The translations under genes and the position numbers were made by a program. A DNA stretch of 64,000 nt from Flammeovirga pacifica. Its GTDB lineage: Bacteria > Bacteroidota > Bacteroidia > Cytophagales > Flammeovirgaceae. Below the pieces are notes generated by a model. The model was not told the DNA's origin. It saw only the letters and a program-made list of their open reading frames with translations, and ran no database searches. The stretch's first letter is position 1; each line of letters starts with the position of its first letter. This document shows positions 42,919 through 52,416 of the stretch, piece after piece. Location: the NCBI RefSeq assembly GCF_000807855.2, contig NZ_JRYR02000002.1:124001-188000 (forward strand), in the 5' to 3' direction.

Positions 42919-44850
42919 ATGTTAAACAATAAAGAATTTTACAATAAGATCCTAGGTGGATGGTTAGGAAAGTGTGCAGGTGGAATTTTAGGTGCACCAA
43001 TCGAAGGTTATAAATGTTTTAATGATATTGAACTATCAGATAAACTCTTTGAAACGAATTTCCCAAATGATGATTTGGACCTTCAAATTCTTTGGCTCGA
43101 TATGGTAGCTAAAAAAGGTCCTAAAGTAAGACACTCCGACTTTACAAAACATTGGAATGATCATGTTGATTTCCCTTGGAATGAATATGGTATTGCCACT
43201 AGAAATATCAAAATTGGGTTAGATAATCCAGATACAGGAAAGCACAATAACAACTATTGGAACGAGAGTATGGGATCTCCTATACGTTCTGAAATATGGG
43301 GAATGTTATGTGCCGGAAATCCAGAAAAAGCGGCTTATTATGCTCGTTTAGACTCTCAAGTAGATCATAATGGTTTTTCTGATGATGCCGAAGCTTATTT
43401 TTCTGCAGCAGCAGCAATCGCCTTTACAAAATCGGATACGAATGAGATTTTAAGAGATGCCTTAGCGTATATTGCTTCAGACTCTCTTATGCATGACCTT
43501 GTCAATAAAGTAATGTATTGGCACACCAAATTTGACAAAGATATAGTAACAGGTAAAATTAAAAGTGTATACGGTGATGCAGACTTTACTTCTGCACCGA
43601 TGAATATTGCTTATACAATTTTAGCTTTAGTAGAAGCACAAGGAGATTTCGATCATGTAATCGAAGCTTTACATTATGGTCATGATAGTGATTGTATTGT
43701 AGCTACTGCAGGTGCTTTGATTGGTATTATTCGTGGGGCAGACGAGATTCCAGAATTATGGAAAAAACGAATTGGTAATGTGCTAGTAATTAGCCCAGAA
43801 ATTACGGGTATTGATTGTCCTGAAAGTATTTCTGATTTAACAGAAAAGACCTGTCAAGTGGCTCAAATGTTCCAAGGAGAACAAGCAATTGTTGATTTCT
43901 CTTCGGTAGAAAAATTTGAGGTGGAGAATCATAACAAGTTGGCATTACATACTGAATTAACAATATTTCCTTCTTTAGAAGATCAAAGAAATGGGGTGGT
44001 TAAAGTAGTCGTAGAAAACTTTGAAACTACATCAAATAACTATTCCATATCTTTAGTTTCTGACTATTTTGAAGCTCAAACCGCTTCAATTAATGGTGTA
44101 GAACCTGGTAAAACAGGAACTGTAGTATTGGCTTTGGACTTTATATCAACAGTAGCACTTCCTAATGCAATGGCCTTTGATTATACACTCAAAGTGAAGC
44201 AAGGTGAGGAGGAAGTTACCTTTAATAAAGGTGTTCCTTTTTATGGTCAGTGGAGAATGTTTGGACCATTTATCCAAGACGATCAGTCTTTAGCTCCAAT
44301 GAATGAGCAATACCCTGATCATGGTTTACCAAGTATGCCTTCTGCTACATACATGAACCACGATTTACAAAAAGCCTCTCAAGAGTACTTATCTCAAGAT
44401 TTTTTCCATCAATTAGACGAAAAAACGCTTGATGCACAGCCTTTTGAAGTACAGACAATAACACCAGAAAGTATGTCGATGGACTTATCGAAATACTTTT
44501 ATGGTAAAGGGGAAAGATCAGTTTACTTACAAACAGTTGTAAGTTCTCCCTCTGATTTGAAAAAGTGGCTTTGTTTTGGACAAAGTAATTTTGTGACTGT
44601 TTGGTTAAACGGTGAGGAGATTTTTAAAAATGATCATCAGATGAGAAGATGGCCATCGACTTTCTATACAGAATTGAATTTAGAAGAAGGCGATAATTTA
44701 ATTGTCATCCGATTAGATTTTATCAACGATGACTTTGTATTTGATATTGGATTGAAAGATCATAATGAACGTCACCCACATCAAACACAATGGGCGGTAG
44801 ATTTGAATTTCTCTTCAAAAATAATGAATAAAGCAACAGTAACAGTTTAA
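42919..44850 (+). CDS. ADP-ribosylglycohydrolase-fold protein with sugar-binding-like C-terminus
   Basis: A 643-residue protein without signal peptide. Residues 1-300 have the ADP-ribosylglycohydrolase (DraG) fold pattern: GGWLGKCAGGILGAPIEG, NDDLDLQILWLD near residue 50, and HDSDCIVATAGALIG near 255. The usual metal-binding TDDTxM and DTDTxAA motifs are here NDDLDLQ and DSDCIVA, so the metal site is altered and true ADP-ribose hydrolysis is doubtful. Residues about 440-640 form a beta-sandwich domain like those that bind sugars (SVYLQTVVSSP, CFGQSNFVTVWLNGEEIF). It is 16 bases upstream of a secreted glycosidase and clearly in its operon. I infer a cytosolic role on sugar-derived substrates, perhaps as a glycosidase. 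Confidence 0.8.
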   Translation: MLNNKEFYNKILGGWLGKCAGGILGAPIEGYKCFNDIELSDKLFETNFPNDDLDLQILWLDMVAKKGPKVRHSDFTKHWNDHVDFPWNEYGIATRNIKIGLDNPDTGKHNNNYWNESMGSPIRSEIWGMLCAGNPEKAAYYARLDSQVDHNGFSDDAEAYFSAAAAIAFTKSDTNEILRDALAYIASDSLMHDLVNKVMYWHTKFDKDIVTGKIKSVYGDADFTSAPMNIAYTILALVEAQGDFDHVIEALHYGHDSDCIVATAGALIGIIRGADEIPELWKKRIGNVLVISPEITGIDCPESISDLTEKTCQVAQMFQGEQAIVDFSSVEKFEVENHNKLALHTELTIFPSLEDQRNGVVKVVVENFETTSNNYSISLVSDYFEAQTASINGVEPGKTGTVVLALDFISTVALPNAMAFDYTLKVKQGEEEVTFNKGVPFYGQWRMFGPFIQDDQSLAPMNEQYPDHGLPSMPSATYMNHDLQKASQEYLSQDFFHQLDEKTLDAQPFEVQTITPESMSMDLSKYFYGKGERSVYLQTVVSSPSDLKKWLCFGQSNFVTVWLNGEEIFKNDHQMRRWPSTFYTELNLEEGDNLIVIRLDFINDDFVFDIGLKDHNERHPHQTQWAVDLNFSSKIMNKATVTV

Positions 44851-44866
44851 TTAGAAACTAAAAATC

Positions 44867-46360
44867 ATGACTCGATTACCTATCCTATGTAGTGTAATCC
44901 TAAGTATGGTTTGTGCTCATGTAACTTGGGCACAAACCTTTACTTTAGGAGAAAAGCAAACTATCAATAAAGACATGATTGGTGTAAACGCCAATTTAAC
45001 CAGTATTGAAAAACCTCAAAACGATAAAAAATTAGTACGTTCTCTAGAGGATCTTAGTACCAAAACAATTCGTTACCCTGGTGGAACAATTGGAAATTAT
45101 TGGGATTGGGATAAAGGCTGGCTAGACAGTAGTATTCCTGATGACAAAATGATTAAATGGGTGGTAGAACAAAAGCTTACTACCTCAAAGCAAAGATATA
45201 CTGTAGAAGATTTTGCCACCTTAGTGAAGAAAACCAATGCTGAACCTGTGTTCATGCTAAATCTTTTAAGCAAAGATTTGGCACACTCTATCCGAAATTT
45301 AAAAAAAGCACAAGCATTAGGATTAGATATCAAATACGTGGAAATGGGTAATGAACTTTACTTTAATTTACCACTTCCTATGGCAGTTTATCCTACTCCA
45401 GAAGTATTAGGTGATACTTGTAGAATTTGGATCGATGCTTTAAAAAAGGAATTTCCAGGGGTGAAATGTTCTATTGTTGGTACGTACATCGAAAGACGTA
45501 AAAGACATATTGATTGGACGAACAGAGTTTTATCTACCTGCCCAAATGCAGATGCTGTAACTTATCATAAATACAGTCCTGCAAGTTTAAACGGAGCGCA
45601 AGAAAGAGTCAACATTACAGCTGGTACGGAAGGACAAACGGATGCTTCTTCTGCAACTCGTAAATATCCTGGTGGAGAAATATCCTATAAAGATTGGGAA
45701 AAATCTTTATTAAAAGACCCCAAAGCACAAGCCAATATGTGGGTAACTACTCAGCATGATACAGAGAGTTACAAGAAAATGAAATTGAAGAAAGATCTAC
45801 CTTTATGGGTGACAGAATTTAATATGAGAGACGACCACTCTATAGTTTTAGGAAGCTGGGCACAATCTCTTATCTTAAGCATTTATTATTTAGAATTTAT
45901 GAAAGCAAATGTGGAAGTAACCAATGTACATAATGTTGTCGGTTCTCTTTTTGCTCAAATTGATGAAAAAAATAATGATTACGCTAAGGATAGATATCCT
46001 TTAACTTCTGGTGGAATATCAACTTCTTTATTTGCGCGTGCAACAACAGATAAAGTCAAAAAAATGCCTTTATTATTTGATGAAGTTCCTACTTTGCTCA
46101 ATGATAAAGATGAAGAATTTAAAGGCGTTAATGGTTATGCTTTTGCTGATGAAAAAGGGAAAATCACTTACATCATTGTAAATTATTCATACGAAAAGCA
46201 GACGTATGATCTACCAAGCAATATGAAAGGGTTAACTCAAAAATCTTATAATGCCGAGTTAGAAACACAAGTAGTAGGATGGGAAACGATAGATGAAAAG
46301 AAATCTAAATTGAAAAAGAAATTGGTATTACCTGAGTTTTCGATTTCAATTATTGAGTAG
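44867..46360 (+). CDS. Exported clan GH-A-like glycoside hydrolase
   Basis: A 497-residue exported protein (signal peptide MTRLPILCSVILSMVCAHVTWAQ). It has a TIM-barrel pattern: TIRYPGGTIGNYWDW near residue 69, the acid/base Glu in YVEMGNELYF near 160, and a nucleophile Glu in LWVTEFNMRDD near 317, the Asn-Glu plus Glu layout of clan GH-A. The RYPGGT motif is also found in GH51-like arabinofuranosidases and in the large secreted enzyme at 59145, but I cannot name the family. No T9SS domain, so probably periplasmic. It is co-transcribed with the ADP-ribosylglycohydrolase-like protein. Confidence 0.72.
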   Translation: MTRLPILCSVILSMVCAHVTWAQTFTLGEKQTINKDMIGVNANLTSIEKPQNDKKLVRSLEDLSTKTIRYPGGTIGNYWDWDKGWLDSSIPDDKMIKWVVEQKLTTSKQRYTVEDFATLVKKTNAEPVFMLNLLSKDLAHSIRNLKKAQALGLDIKYVEMGNELYFNLPLPMAVYPTPEVLGDTCRIWIDALKKEFPGVKCSIVGTYIERRKRHIDWTNRVLSTCPNADAVTYHKYSPASLNGAQERVNITAGTEGQTDASSATRKYPGGEISYKDWEKSLLKDPKAQANMWVTTQHDTESYKKMKLKKDLPLWVTEFNMRDDHSIVLGSWAQSLILSIYYLEFMKANVEVTNVHNVVGSLFAQIDEKNNDYAKDRYPLTSGGISTSLFARATTDKVKKMPLLFDEVPTLLNDKDEEFKGVNGYAFADEKGKITYIIVNYSYEKQTYDLPSNMKGLTQKSYNAELETQVVGWETIDEKKSKLKKKLVLPEFSISIIE

Positions 46361-46442
46361 AAACTCTAATAATTATTACCTAGAAAGTGTATTAGAAATG
46401 ATAAGTAGAGGTGATAGTAGACCTTTTTCAAAAGGAAATAAT

Positions 46443-46478
46443 AAAAGGTTGCCCCATTTAAATATAGGGCAACCTTTT
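46443..46478. terminator. Bidirectional terminator between convergent glycosidase genes
   Basis: A 12-base stem (AAAAGGTTGCCC with GGGCAACCTTTT) and loop of about 12 bases sit between the GH-A gene and the minus-strand six-hairpin glycosidase gene. It can stop both transcripts. Confidence 0.8.
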
Positions 46479-46495
46479 AAATTGCTTATCCTTTT

Positions 46496-49156
46496 TTATA
46501 TCGATGAAATAGGTTTTACCTTAATCAAACGCATATGGTCTAAAAGAAAATCATTGATATCTACATTCATATTATTATTCCATTCCTCTAAAATAATATC
46601 AATTTGATGTTCACCCTTAGTCAAAGGAATAAGCCTTTTGTTACTATAACCCCAAGCAGACCATTCGTGCCAACCTCTTTGAGGGAAGATAAATACCCCT
46701 TTATTTTGGTGATCAACATATAAGGTTCGAATACCGCATTTATTATGGCTGTTCCATCTACCACTTCCGTTTGCATATCGAAAATCTATCCAATACTCTC
46801 CTTCTTCCTGGACGTTAATTGCAAGGGATACCTTTGTATTTTTATTTTTTGTAAGCTTTAAATACCCTTTACCAGTATAGTTTATACTTGATAGAGTATT
46901 TTCTATGGGCTCAAACTCAAAAATTTCAGCAGCGGCATTAACAACAATAGGAGCACAACTAAAACCTTCATCTCCAATTTCATTAATGGCGGTAATCAAA
47001 TAAGTAGCTGTTTCTTCCGAACTGATTTGATAGTATAATTTAGAAGTAGTATCAATTAGCTGCCCATTTTTATAGACATGATAGGCTGTAGCATTTTCTA
47101 CCCTTTGCCATGATATTTTTTTCTTCTTGATGGAAGCGATCACTTCATCAGGGGCAAAGACAACATCAGAAATAACTACTTCTGATGAATCAAAGGGAAC
47201 ATTATCTAACTCAATCACAATTTGATGTTTACCTTTTAAATCCGTAGGGATGATAGAAGAGTTTTGTTTTGTCCCATCCAAAGAAAAAGACTTTATTTTA
47301 TTTCCTGTACCTACTACCGCAATATCAAAAATGCCAGCTCTATACTGAAAGTTTTTCAAACTCTTTTTACCTTTGTATGCTTTCGGAATAGAAGGATTAA
47401 ATTGCAAGCCTTCAGCCGTAAATTGCATTCCAAAAAAGACTCTGTAGACCATCGAAAGCTGTCCTGCAATACTCCATAACATACGATGAGAATTGACTTC
47501 TGTACCTTGATAGTCTCCAGTAGAAGCCACCATATTTTCATAATTGGTTAAGAAGAGAGCCGCTGATCGGTAAATACTTCCCAATCCATGCGAAAGGACC
47601 TGTTCGTTACCCGCTTTAGCTACTGCAATATTCCAATAGGACTGTACAAAAGGCCAAATACCGTTGTTATGATAGGGGTGAACCTCATTGGATTCAGGGT
47701 AAAAACAAGGAGTTCCAAAAGCAGTTAGAGGTGCGTTGTTAGTTATACTAGAGCGTTGATTTTCATTGGCAATATCAAAAAGTATACATAAGGACTCACC
47801 TAGCGTTTCAAACCTTTTAGAAGTAATTCCGTGGTCTCCACCATATGTAAACTGCCCAAAATAACCTTTATCATTTATCCACAATTCCTTTTGGATTGCC
47901 TGCTTCAAATTCAAAGCTTTTTCAGCATAATCATTACTATTAATGGATTTGATTTTTTCTATTTGATCTATGATCACTAAGGCTTTAAAATAGAGTGCAT
48001 TGGTCCCTAGACATTGCGACATGTAAATATCTTTATTGTCCATCCATTTAGGGTAACTTTGTGAACGCCAATCAAGAAAAGAAGATTCTCCCTGGAATAA
48101 CCCATTTTTGTGATTGAAAACAGTGAGATAATCATCTTCGATAGTGTTTTTAATAATAGGATAAATTTCGTTCAACCATTCCTTATCACCCGTAACCAGA
48201 TAAACTTCCCAAGCAGCCATAGCCCAAACAATACGATCTGTAGAAACAGGCCAAGCACCCCCCGAACCCGTATCTTGCACAATCCTATCTCTCTTTACTT
48301 TTTTACGTAAACTGGTTTTTGCTACCTCCGGTTCTAAATAGGCAAAAGCCAAAAAGATAGAGTAACTAATGTCTCTTGTCCATACACCTGCCCATTTTGC
48401 TCCAGTTCTTAATGTAGAATCTTTTTCAATATTAAGAGAGGCCTCTTCCAAGGTCATTTTATAAAGCGCATCAACAATTGGTTGATCAGAATTGTATGCT
48501 GGGTATTTAGAAATATCTTCTTTTAAACTCCAAGATGTTCTATGGTAGCTACTTTCATTTTTATACGGATTAAGCGTTAAACTTAACTGATAAATATGTT
48601 GTCTTTCAGTAGGTTCAAATTTTAAATCGTAAAACTCTAGGTTGTAATAATTCCATGAAAGGGGAGCTACATTGCCTGCCAAATAGAAAGCTTTGAAATC
48701 TTTTTCAGCGATTTTATTTCCATTAGCAGTTTCATAATATCCTTTTTCTTTAAAGGATTGAAACATTGGACTTGCATCCAAATAAAAGGTATAATCATAA
48801 TTTGTTGGAATGTACTTTTTAGTTTTTCCTGTGGGTGGTTGGTCTGCTTGTCCTAATTTTATGATGTTTGACGATGTATCACTATCAATTGAAAGGTAAT
48901 GGAATTGTCCATTTGATAGCTCATTGTCTTTTCCATTAATAGAAATTTTAAATTTAAGTAAAGAAGAATAGAGCGTGTCTTTTTTACTGATATAATTACT
49001 TTTTAACGTGTTGTTTATTAAAGAGGTAGAGTAATCTCCTTGAATGATTTGATCAGGTTTAACTTCAAATTGAGAATTACTATACAAAGTTTCAGAACTA
49101 TGCTGACATCCAAAAAGGAACAATCCTAAAACGACGAATAGAGATACTTTATTCAT
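46496..49156 (-). CDS. Six-hairpin glycosidase lipoprotein with C-terminal binding domain
   Basis: An 886-residue lipoprotein (FLFGC, Cys17). Residues about 210-670 form an alpha/alpha six-hairpin glycosidase core like GH63, GH94/65 or debranching enzymes: GAKWAGVWTRDISYSIFLAFAY, GGAWPVSTDRIVWAMAAWE, GESSFLDWRSQSYP. The core ends in a GH65/94-like cap (KSLKNFQYRAGIFDIAVVGTG). An Ig or fibronectin-like domain (about 680-745) and a CBM6/35-like domain (about 750-880, EGEYWIDFRYANGSG) follow. The gene overlaps the end of the lutC operon by 8 bases (start codon inside lutC), so it is co-expressed with lactate oxidation genes. Since lactate comes from rhamnose, I suspect it releases rhamnose from algal or other polysaccharide. 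That is inference only. Confidence 0.72.
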   Translation of the reverse strand: MNKVSLFVVLGLFLFGCQHSSETLYSNSQFEVKPDQIIQGDYSTSLINNTLKSNYISKKDTLYSSLLKFKISINGKDNELSNGQFHYLSIDSDTSSNIIKLGQADQPPTGKTKKYIPTNYDYTFYLDASPMFQSFKEKGYYETANGNKIAEKDFKAFYLAGNVAPLSWNYYNLEFYDLKFEPTERQHIYQLSLTLNPYKNESSYHRTSWSLKEDISKYPAYNSDQPIVDALYKMTLEEASLNIEKDSTLRTGAKWAGVWTRDISYSIFLAFAYLEPEVAKTSLRKKVKRDRIVQDTGSGGAWPVSTDRIVWAMAAWEVYLVTGDKEWLNEIYPIIKNTIEDDYLTVFNHKNGLFQGESSFLDWRSQSYPKWMDNKDIYMSQCLGTNALYFKALVIIDQIEKIKSINSNDYAEKALNLKQAIQKELWINDKGYFGQFTYGGDHGITSKRFETLGESLCILFDIANENQRSSITNNAPLTAFGTPCFYPESNEVHPYHNNGIWPFVQSYWNIAVAKAGNEQVLSHGLGSIYRSAALFLTNYENMVASTGDYQGTEVNSHRMLWSIAGQLSMVYRVFFGMQFTAEGLQFNPSIPKAYKGKKSLKNFQYRAGIFDIAVVGTGNKIKSFSLDGTKQNSSIIPTDLKGKHQIVIELDNVPFDSSEVVISDVVFAPDEVIASIKKKKISWQRVENATAYHVYKNGQLIDTTSKLYYQISSEETATYLITAINEIGDEGFSCAPIVVNAAAEIFEFEPIENTLSSINYTGKGYLKLTKNKNTKVSLAINVQEEGEYWIDFRYANGSGRWNSHNKCGIRTLYVDHQNKGVFIFPQRGWHEWSAWGYSNKRLIPLTKGEHQIDIILEEWNNNMNVDINDFLLDHMRLIKVKPISSI

Positions 49157-49718
49157 ATATAAATACGATTAATGATTTTGAACCATGTGCCCCTTTTACT
49201 AAAGATTGTTCGATGTCTGCTGTTTTAGAAGGGCCTGAAATAAACATGCCATATCCATGTTCATGAATAGATATATTAGCGTATGCCTCATGCATATTCC
49301 ACACTAAATTTCTCTTAGAAATGGCAATTAAAAGATGTTCGCCAATTACAGTTAAAGCTCTATTACTAAGTCGTTCATCAGTTACCCAAATAGCACCATT
49401 TTCGGCAACGGCCACTTTCCCATTTAATATGGAGAGTTGTATACTTTCTAATTGCCCATGTTTTAATGTTTTTCGGTAAGGCAATTCAGAAAATTGGGTG
49501 AATATTTTTTTTGAATCAAATTCACGTTCCTGAAGATAATATGGAATATCTTCTATGGAATTTCCTTGAATAACTTCTACACCCAAACGCTGAAGCATAT
49601 CCAAAAAGAAAGCAGTACTATCATAGGAAAGCCCTTCAAAATAAGGGATTCTAGGAAGATGCACCTCTTCCTTTTCAATATTTCTTATCGCATCAATAAT
49701 GGATGATTTACTACTCAT
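49149..49718 (-). CDS. lutC: Lactate utilization protein C (LUD domain)
   Basis: A 189-residue LUD-domain protein, third component of the LutABC iron-sulfur complex that oxidises L-lactate to pyruvate. Marks: VAENGAIWVTDE near residue 105, GEHLLIAI and a C-terminal GYGMFISGPSKTADIEQSLVKGAHG, the classic LUD signature. It overlaps lutB by 8 bases and the downstream lipoprotein gene by 8 bases. Length fits the family. Cytosolic. Confidence 0.93.
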   Translation of the reverse strand: MSSKSSIIDAIRNIEKEEVHLPRIPYFEGLSYDSTAFFLDMLQRLGVEVIQGNSIEDIPYYLQEREFDSKKIFTQFSELPYRKTLKHGQLESIQLSILNGKVAVAENGAIWVTDERLSNRALTVIGEHLLIAISKRNLVWNMHEAYANISIHEHGYGMFISGPSKTADIEQSLVKGAHGSKSLIVFIYE

Positions 49719-51087
49719 TATTTTTATTCTTTTTATACCAATCTTTAAAAGTGAAATTTGGAGACGGTAGATCTCTATCTTCTGTCCAAGGGTTCAATGC
49801 ATTATAGGCTAAGACTTTAGGACCTCCCAAGATTTTCTTACCGATGGCACTCATCATTGAGAAAGTCTTTGATTGTCCCATCACTTTGCCGGTCAATTGC
49901 ATGACGGTCTTTTTCCCTTTTGGTAAATGCCCTTCTTTACCAATAATTTGACGCCATTTATATAGCTGCGTATGAATATCAATTTTCACAGGACAAACAT
50001 CAGTACAAGATCCACACAAAGTAGAGGCAAACGGCAATGAACTGTATTTTTTAAGGTCTTTCCCAGGGGATAATATAGCTCCTATAGGACCTGGAATACT
50101 ATAATTATAACTATGCCCCCCACTTCGTCTGTATACAGGGCATGTATTCATACAGGCACCACAACGAATACAGTTTAAAGAAGATTTAAAATCAGGTTTA
50201 GCTAATTGATTTGTTCTACCATTATCAACTAAAATAATATGTATCTCTCTACCTTTTTTTGGGCGATGAAAATGTGAGCTATAAGTTGTTATCGGCTGAC
50301 CTGTCGCACTTCTTGCTAGTAATCTTAAAAAAACGCCTAGATGTTCTTGACTAGGGACTAACTTTTCAATACCCATACAAGCAATATGTACTTTGGCTAG
50401 ATTCGCTCCCATATCCACATTTCCTTCATTAGTACACACTACAAAACCACCTGTATTTGCCACCGCGAAATTTACCCCGGTAATAGCCGCATCTGCATTC
50501 AAGAATTTTGTCCTTAAATGTTTTCTAGCTTCTTGAGTAAGATAAGCAGGGTCTGAAGCACCCTTTTGTGTATGTAAATGTTGATGAAAAAGTGCTCCAA
50601 CTTCTTCTTTCTTTTTATGGATAGCAGGTAACACAATATGGCTTGGTTTCTCATCAGCTAATTGTACAATTCTTTCACCAAGGTCGGTATCAATTACTTC
50701 GATATTTCGTTGTTCTAGAAATGGATTTAAACCACATTCTTCTGTCAACATCGATTTACTTTTGACTACCTTTTTAGCTTGATGATTCTCTAAGATATCA
50801 GCGATAATAGTATTGTGTTCTTCTGCATCTTTTGCCCAATGAATATGAATACCATTTTTGAGCGCATTTTTTTCAAATTGTTCTAAATACAAATCCAATT
50901 GAGAGAGCGTATGCGCTTTAATTTGAGCTGCCAACTCTCTTAGTTGTTCCCATTCAGGTATTTGATGTGCTGCTTTATCTCTTTTTTCTCTTACAAACCA
51001 TAACGCTTTGTCGTGCCATGCTACTCTTTTTTTATCCTTATTGAAAGCTTCTGCTCCAACAGGATGAGTACTGTTTCCCTTCTCCAT
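49711..51087 (-). CDS. lutB: Lactate utilization protein B (iron-sulfur)
   Basis: A 458-residue LutB with an N-terminal LUD-like domain (ATGQPITTYSSHF region) and two 4Fe-4S clusters at the C-terminal half (CIRCGACMNTCPVYRR and CGSCTDVCPVKIDIH). It transfers electrons from lactate to the quinone pool in the LutABC complex. It lies between lutA (12 bases) and lutC (8-base overlap), the standard order. Function sure by family and context. Confidence 0.94.
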   Translation of the reverse strand: MEKGNSTHPVGAEAFNKDKKRVAWHDKALWFVREKRDKAAHQIPEWEQLRELAAQIKAHTLSQLDLYLEQFEKNALKNGIHIHWAKDAEEHNTIIADILENHQAKKVVKSKSMLTEECGLNPFLEQRNIEVIDTDLGERIVQLADEKPSHIVLPAIHKKKEEVGALFHQHLHTQKGASDPAYLTQEARKHLRTKFLNADAAITGVNFAVANTGGFVVCTNEGNVDMGANLAKVHIACMGIEKLVPSQEHLGVFLRLLARSATGQPITTYSSHFHRPKKGREIHIILVDNGRTNQLAKPDFKSSLNCIRCGACMNTCPVYRRSGGHSYNYSIPGPIGAILSPGKDLKKYSSLPFASTLCGSCTDVCPVKIDIHTQLYKWRQIIGKEGHLPKGKKTVMQLTGKVMGQSKTFSMMSAIGKKILGGPKVLAYNALNPWTEDRDLPSPNFTFKDWYKKNKNNE

Positions 51088-51099
51088 TTTTTATCGTAT

Positions 51100-51876
51100 T
51101 TAATGAATATTGGAAGTTTCTAAAATTTCTTTTTCCTCAGGAACCATCACTTTATTAGAAGCTAATATTTCAGCCATATGTATCACTTTAATATTTAGCT
51201 TTTGTCTTTTGATAAGTCCTTCTAGATGCATTAAGCAGCTCATATCTCCGGAAGTAATATATTCCGCTCCATTATGTATATAATCGGCTAATCTATCATT
51301 TCCCATTTGTACCGAAACGTCTTTTTCAGTCACACTAAATGTCCCGCCGAAACCACAACACTCATCGGCTCTACTGGGAGAAACAAGTTTAATTTTATCA
51401 ACCAATTTTAATAACTTTTTTTGTTTATCTGGAGCTCTTTTTACTCTTTCAGAGCAGCTTTCTAAACGCATTCCTCTCAGTCCGTGGCAGCTTTTATGCA
51501 ATGCTACTTTATGTGGGAAAGTGGCATTAATATGCTTTATTTTTATAATATCGAATAGAAATTCTGTAAGATCGTATGTTTTGTCAATCACTTCTTTAGC
51601 AGAAGGAAAAATGTTAACACCATGTTCTCTTAAATGGAGAACACAACTTGCAGAAGGGCCGATTACAATGTCGTATTTTTCAAAAGCTTTCTTAAAAACT
51701 TTTATGGCGCCAATACTGTCATTTTCACATCCAGAATTGGCCATAGGTTGACCACAACAAGTTTGAGAAATAGGGTATTCCACCTCACCATATTGTTGTA
51801 AAAGTTGAAACGTAGAAATACCCACCTGTGGATACAACTGATTAATGTAGCAGGGAATAAATAATCCAATTTTCAT
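51100..51876 (-). CDS. lutA: Lactate utilization protein A (CCG-domain iron-sulfur)
   Basis: A 258-residue protein with two CCG domains (CCGQPMANSGC near residue 40 and CCGFGGTFSV near 170), as in LutA/GlpC-type subunits. First gene of the lutABC operon. It diverges from a GntR-family regulator, which is the most likely controller. In Bacteroidota, L-lactaldehyde from rhamnose or fucose can be oxidised to lactate, which this complex then oxidises. Confidence 0.94.
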   Translation of the reverse strand: MKIGLFIPCYINQLYPQVGISTFQLLQQYGEVEYPISQTCCGQPMANSGCENDSIGAIKVFKKAFEKYDIVIGPSASCVLHLREHGVNIFPSAKEVIDKTYDLTEFLFDIIKIKHINATFPHKVALHKSCHGLRGMRLESCSERVKRAPDKQKKLLKLVDKIKLVSPSRADECCGFGGTFSVTEKDVSVQMGNDRLADYIHNGAEYITSGDMSCLMHLEGLIKRQKLNIKVIHMAEILASNKVMVPEEKEILETSNIH

Positions 51877-52416
51877 TTCGTAAGTATTTAGTCAGTAGTA
51901 AAAAAAGTGAAGTCGTAAGTATTCAATAAGTAGATAGTTTTACATTTCTAATGAATAAGAAATGTCTACTTTGATAAATCAATAAGCGAACTGTTATTAT
52001 TATTATTAAATGTACAGATTAAGAATCAGGTGGGTGTCATGTAATGTCATGCAAAAAGATACATGATATTACGGGTCATTTAACTTTTAAAAATGGAGTA
52101 AAATGCAACATCAAATCGTAAAAGTGATGTGTAGCTATTTATAATGATAAGAAAATAAAAAATGTTTTATCTGACGATAGACATCTTTCATTAACACAGT
52201 AAAAGCTCATTTATTCATAGTTAATAATGTGATTAATAGTACTGTTACTATTAACAACAAACTTCCTCTAATTAAAAATGAGAAGTGAAGTAGGTTTTCT
52301 CTTGATTTCCTACTTCTACTCATTTTACTTCAAATTAATAATTCCGAAGGTTTTAAGGCTGTTATCCTTTCATTTCTACCTGTAGAATATCTATTATCGA
52401 ATTAAATAATTTGAGT
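51877..52416. other. Divergent regulatory region between lutA and the GntR regulator
   Basis: A 540-base AT-rich region with one striking dyad at 52041-52072. No small gene recognised. Promoters for lutABC and the regulator must be here. Confidence 0.6.
52041..52072. promoter_or_regulatory. Inverted repeat, candidate operator of the GntR regulator
   Basis: GTAATGTCATG and CATGATATTAC match as inverted repeats at 10 of 11 positions with a 10-base spacer. The left arm is preceded by another TGTCATG. It lies about 165 bases upstream of lutA. GntR proteins bind such dyads as dimers. The pairing with the adjacent regulator is inferred. Confidence 0.5.

Noticed and set aside
42919-44850. Defence or DNA-repair ADP-ribosylhydrolase (for example DarTG-like)
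   Set aside because: No toxin partner or macrodomain is nearby, the metal motifs are altered, and the operon partner is an exported glycosidase.
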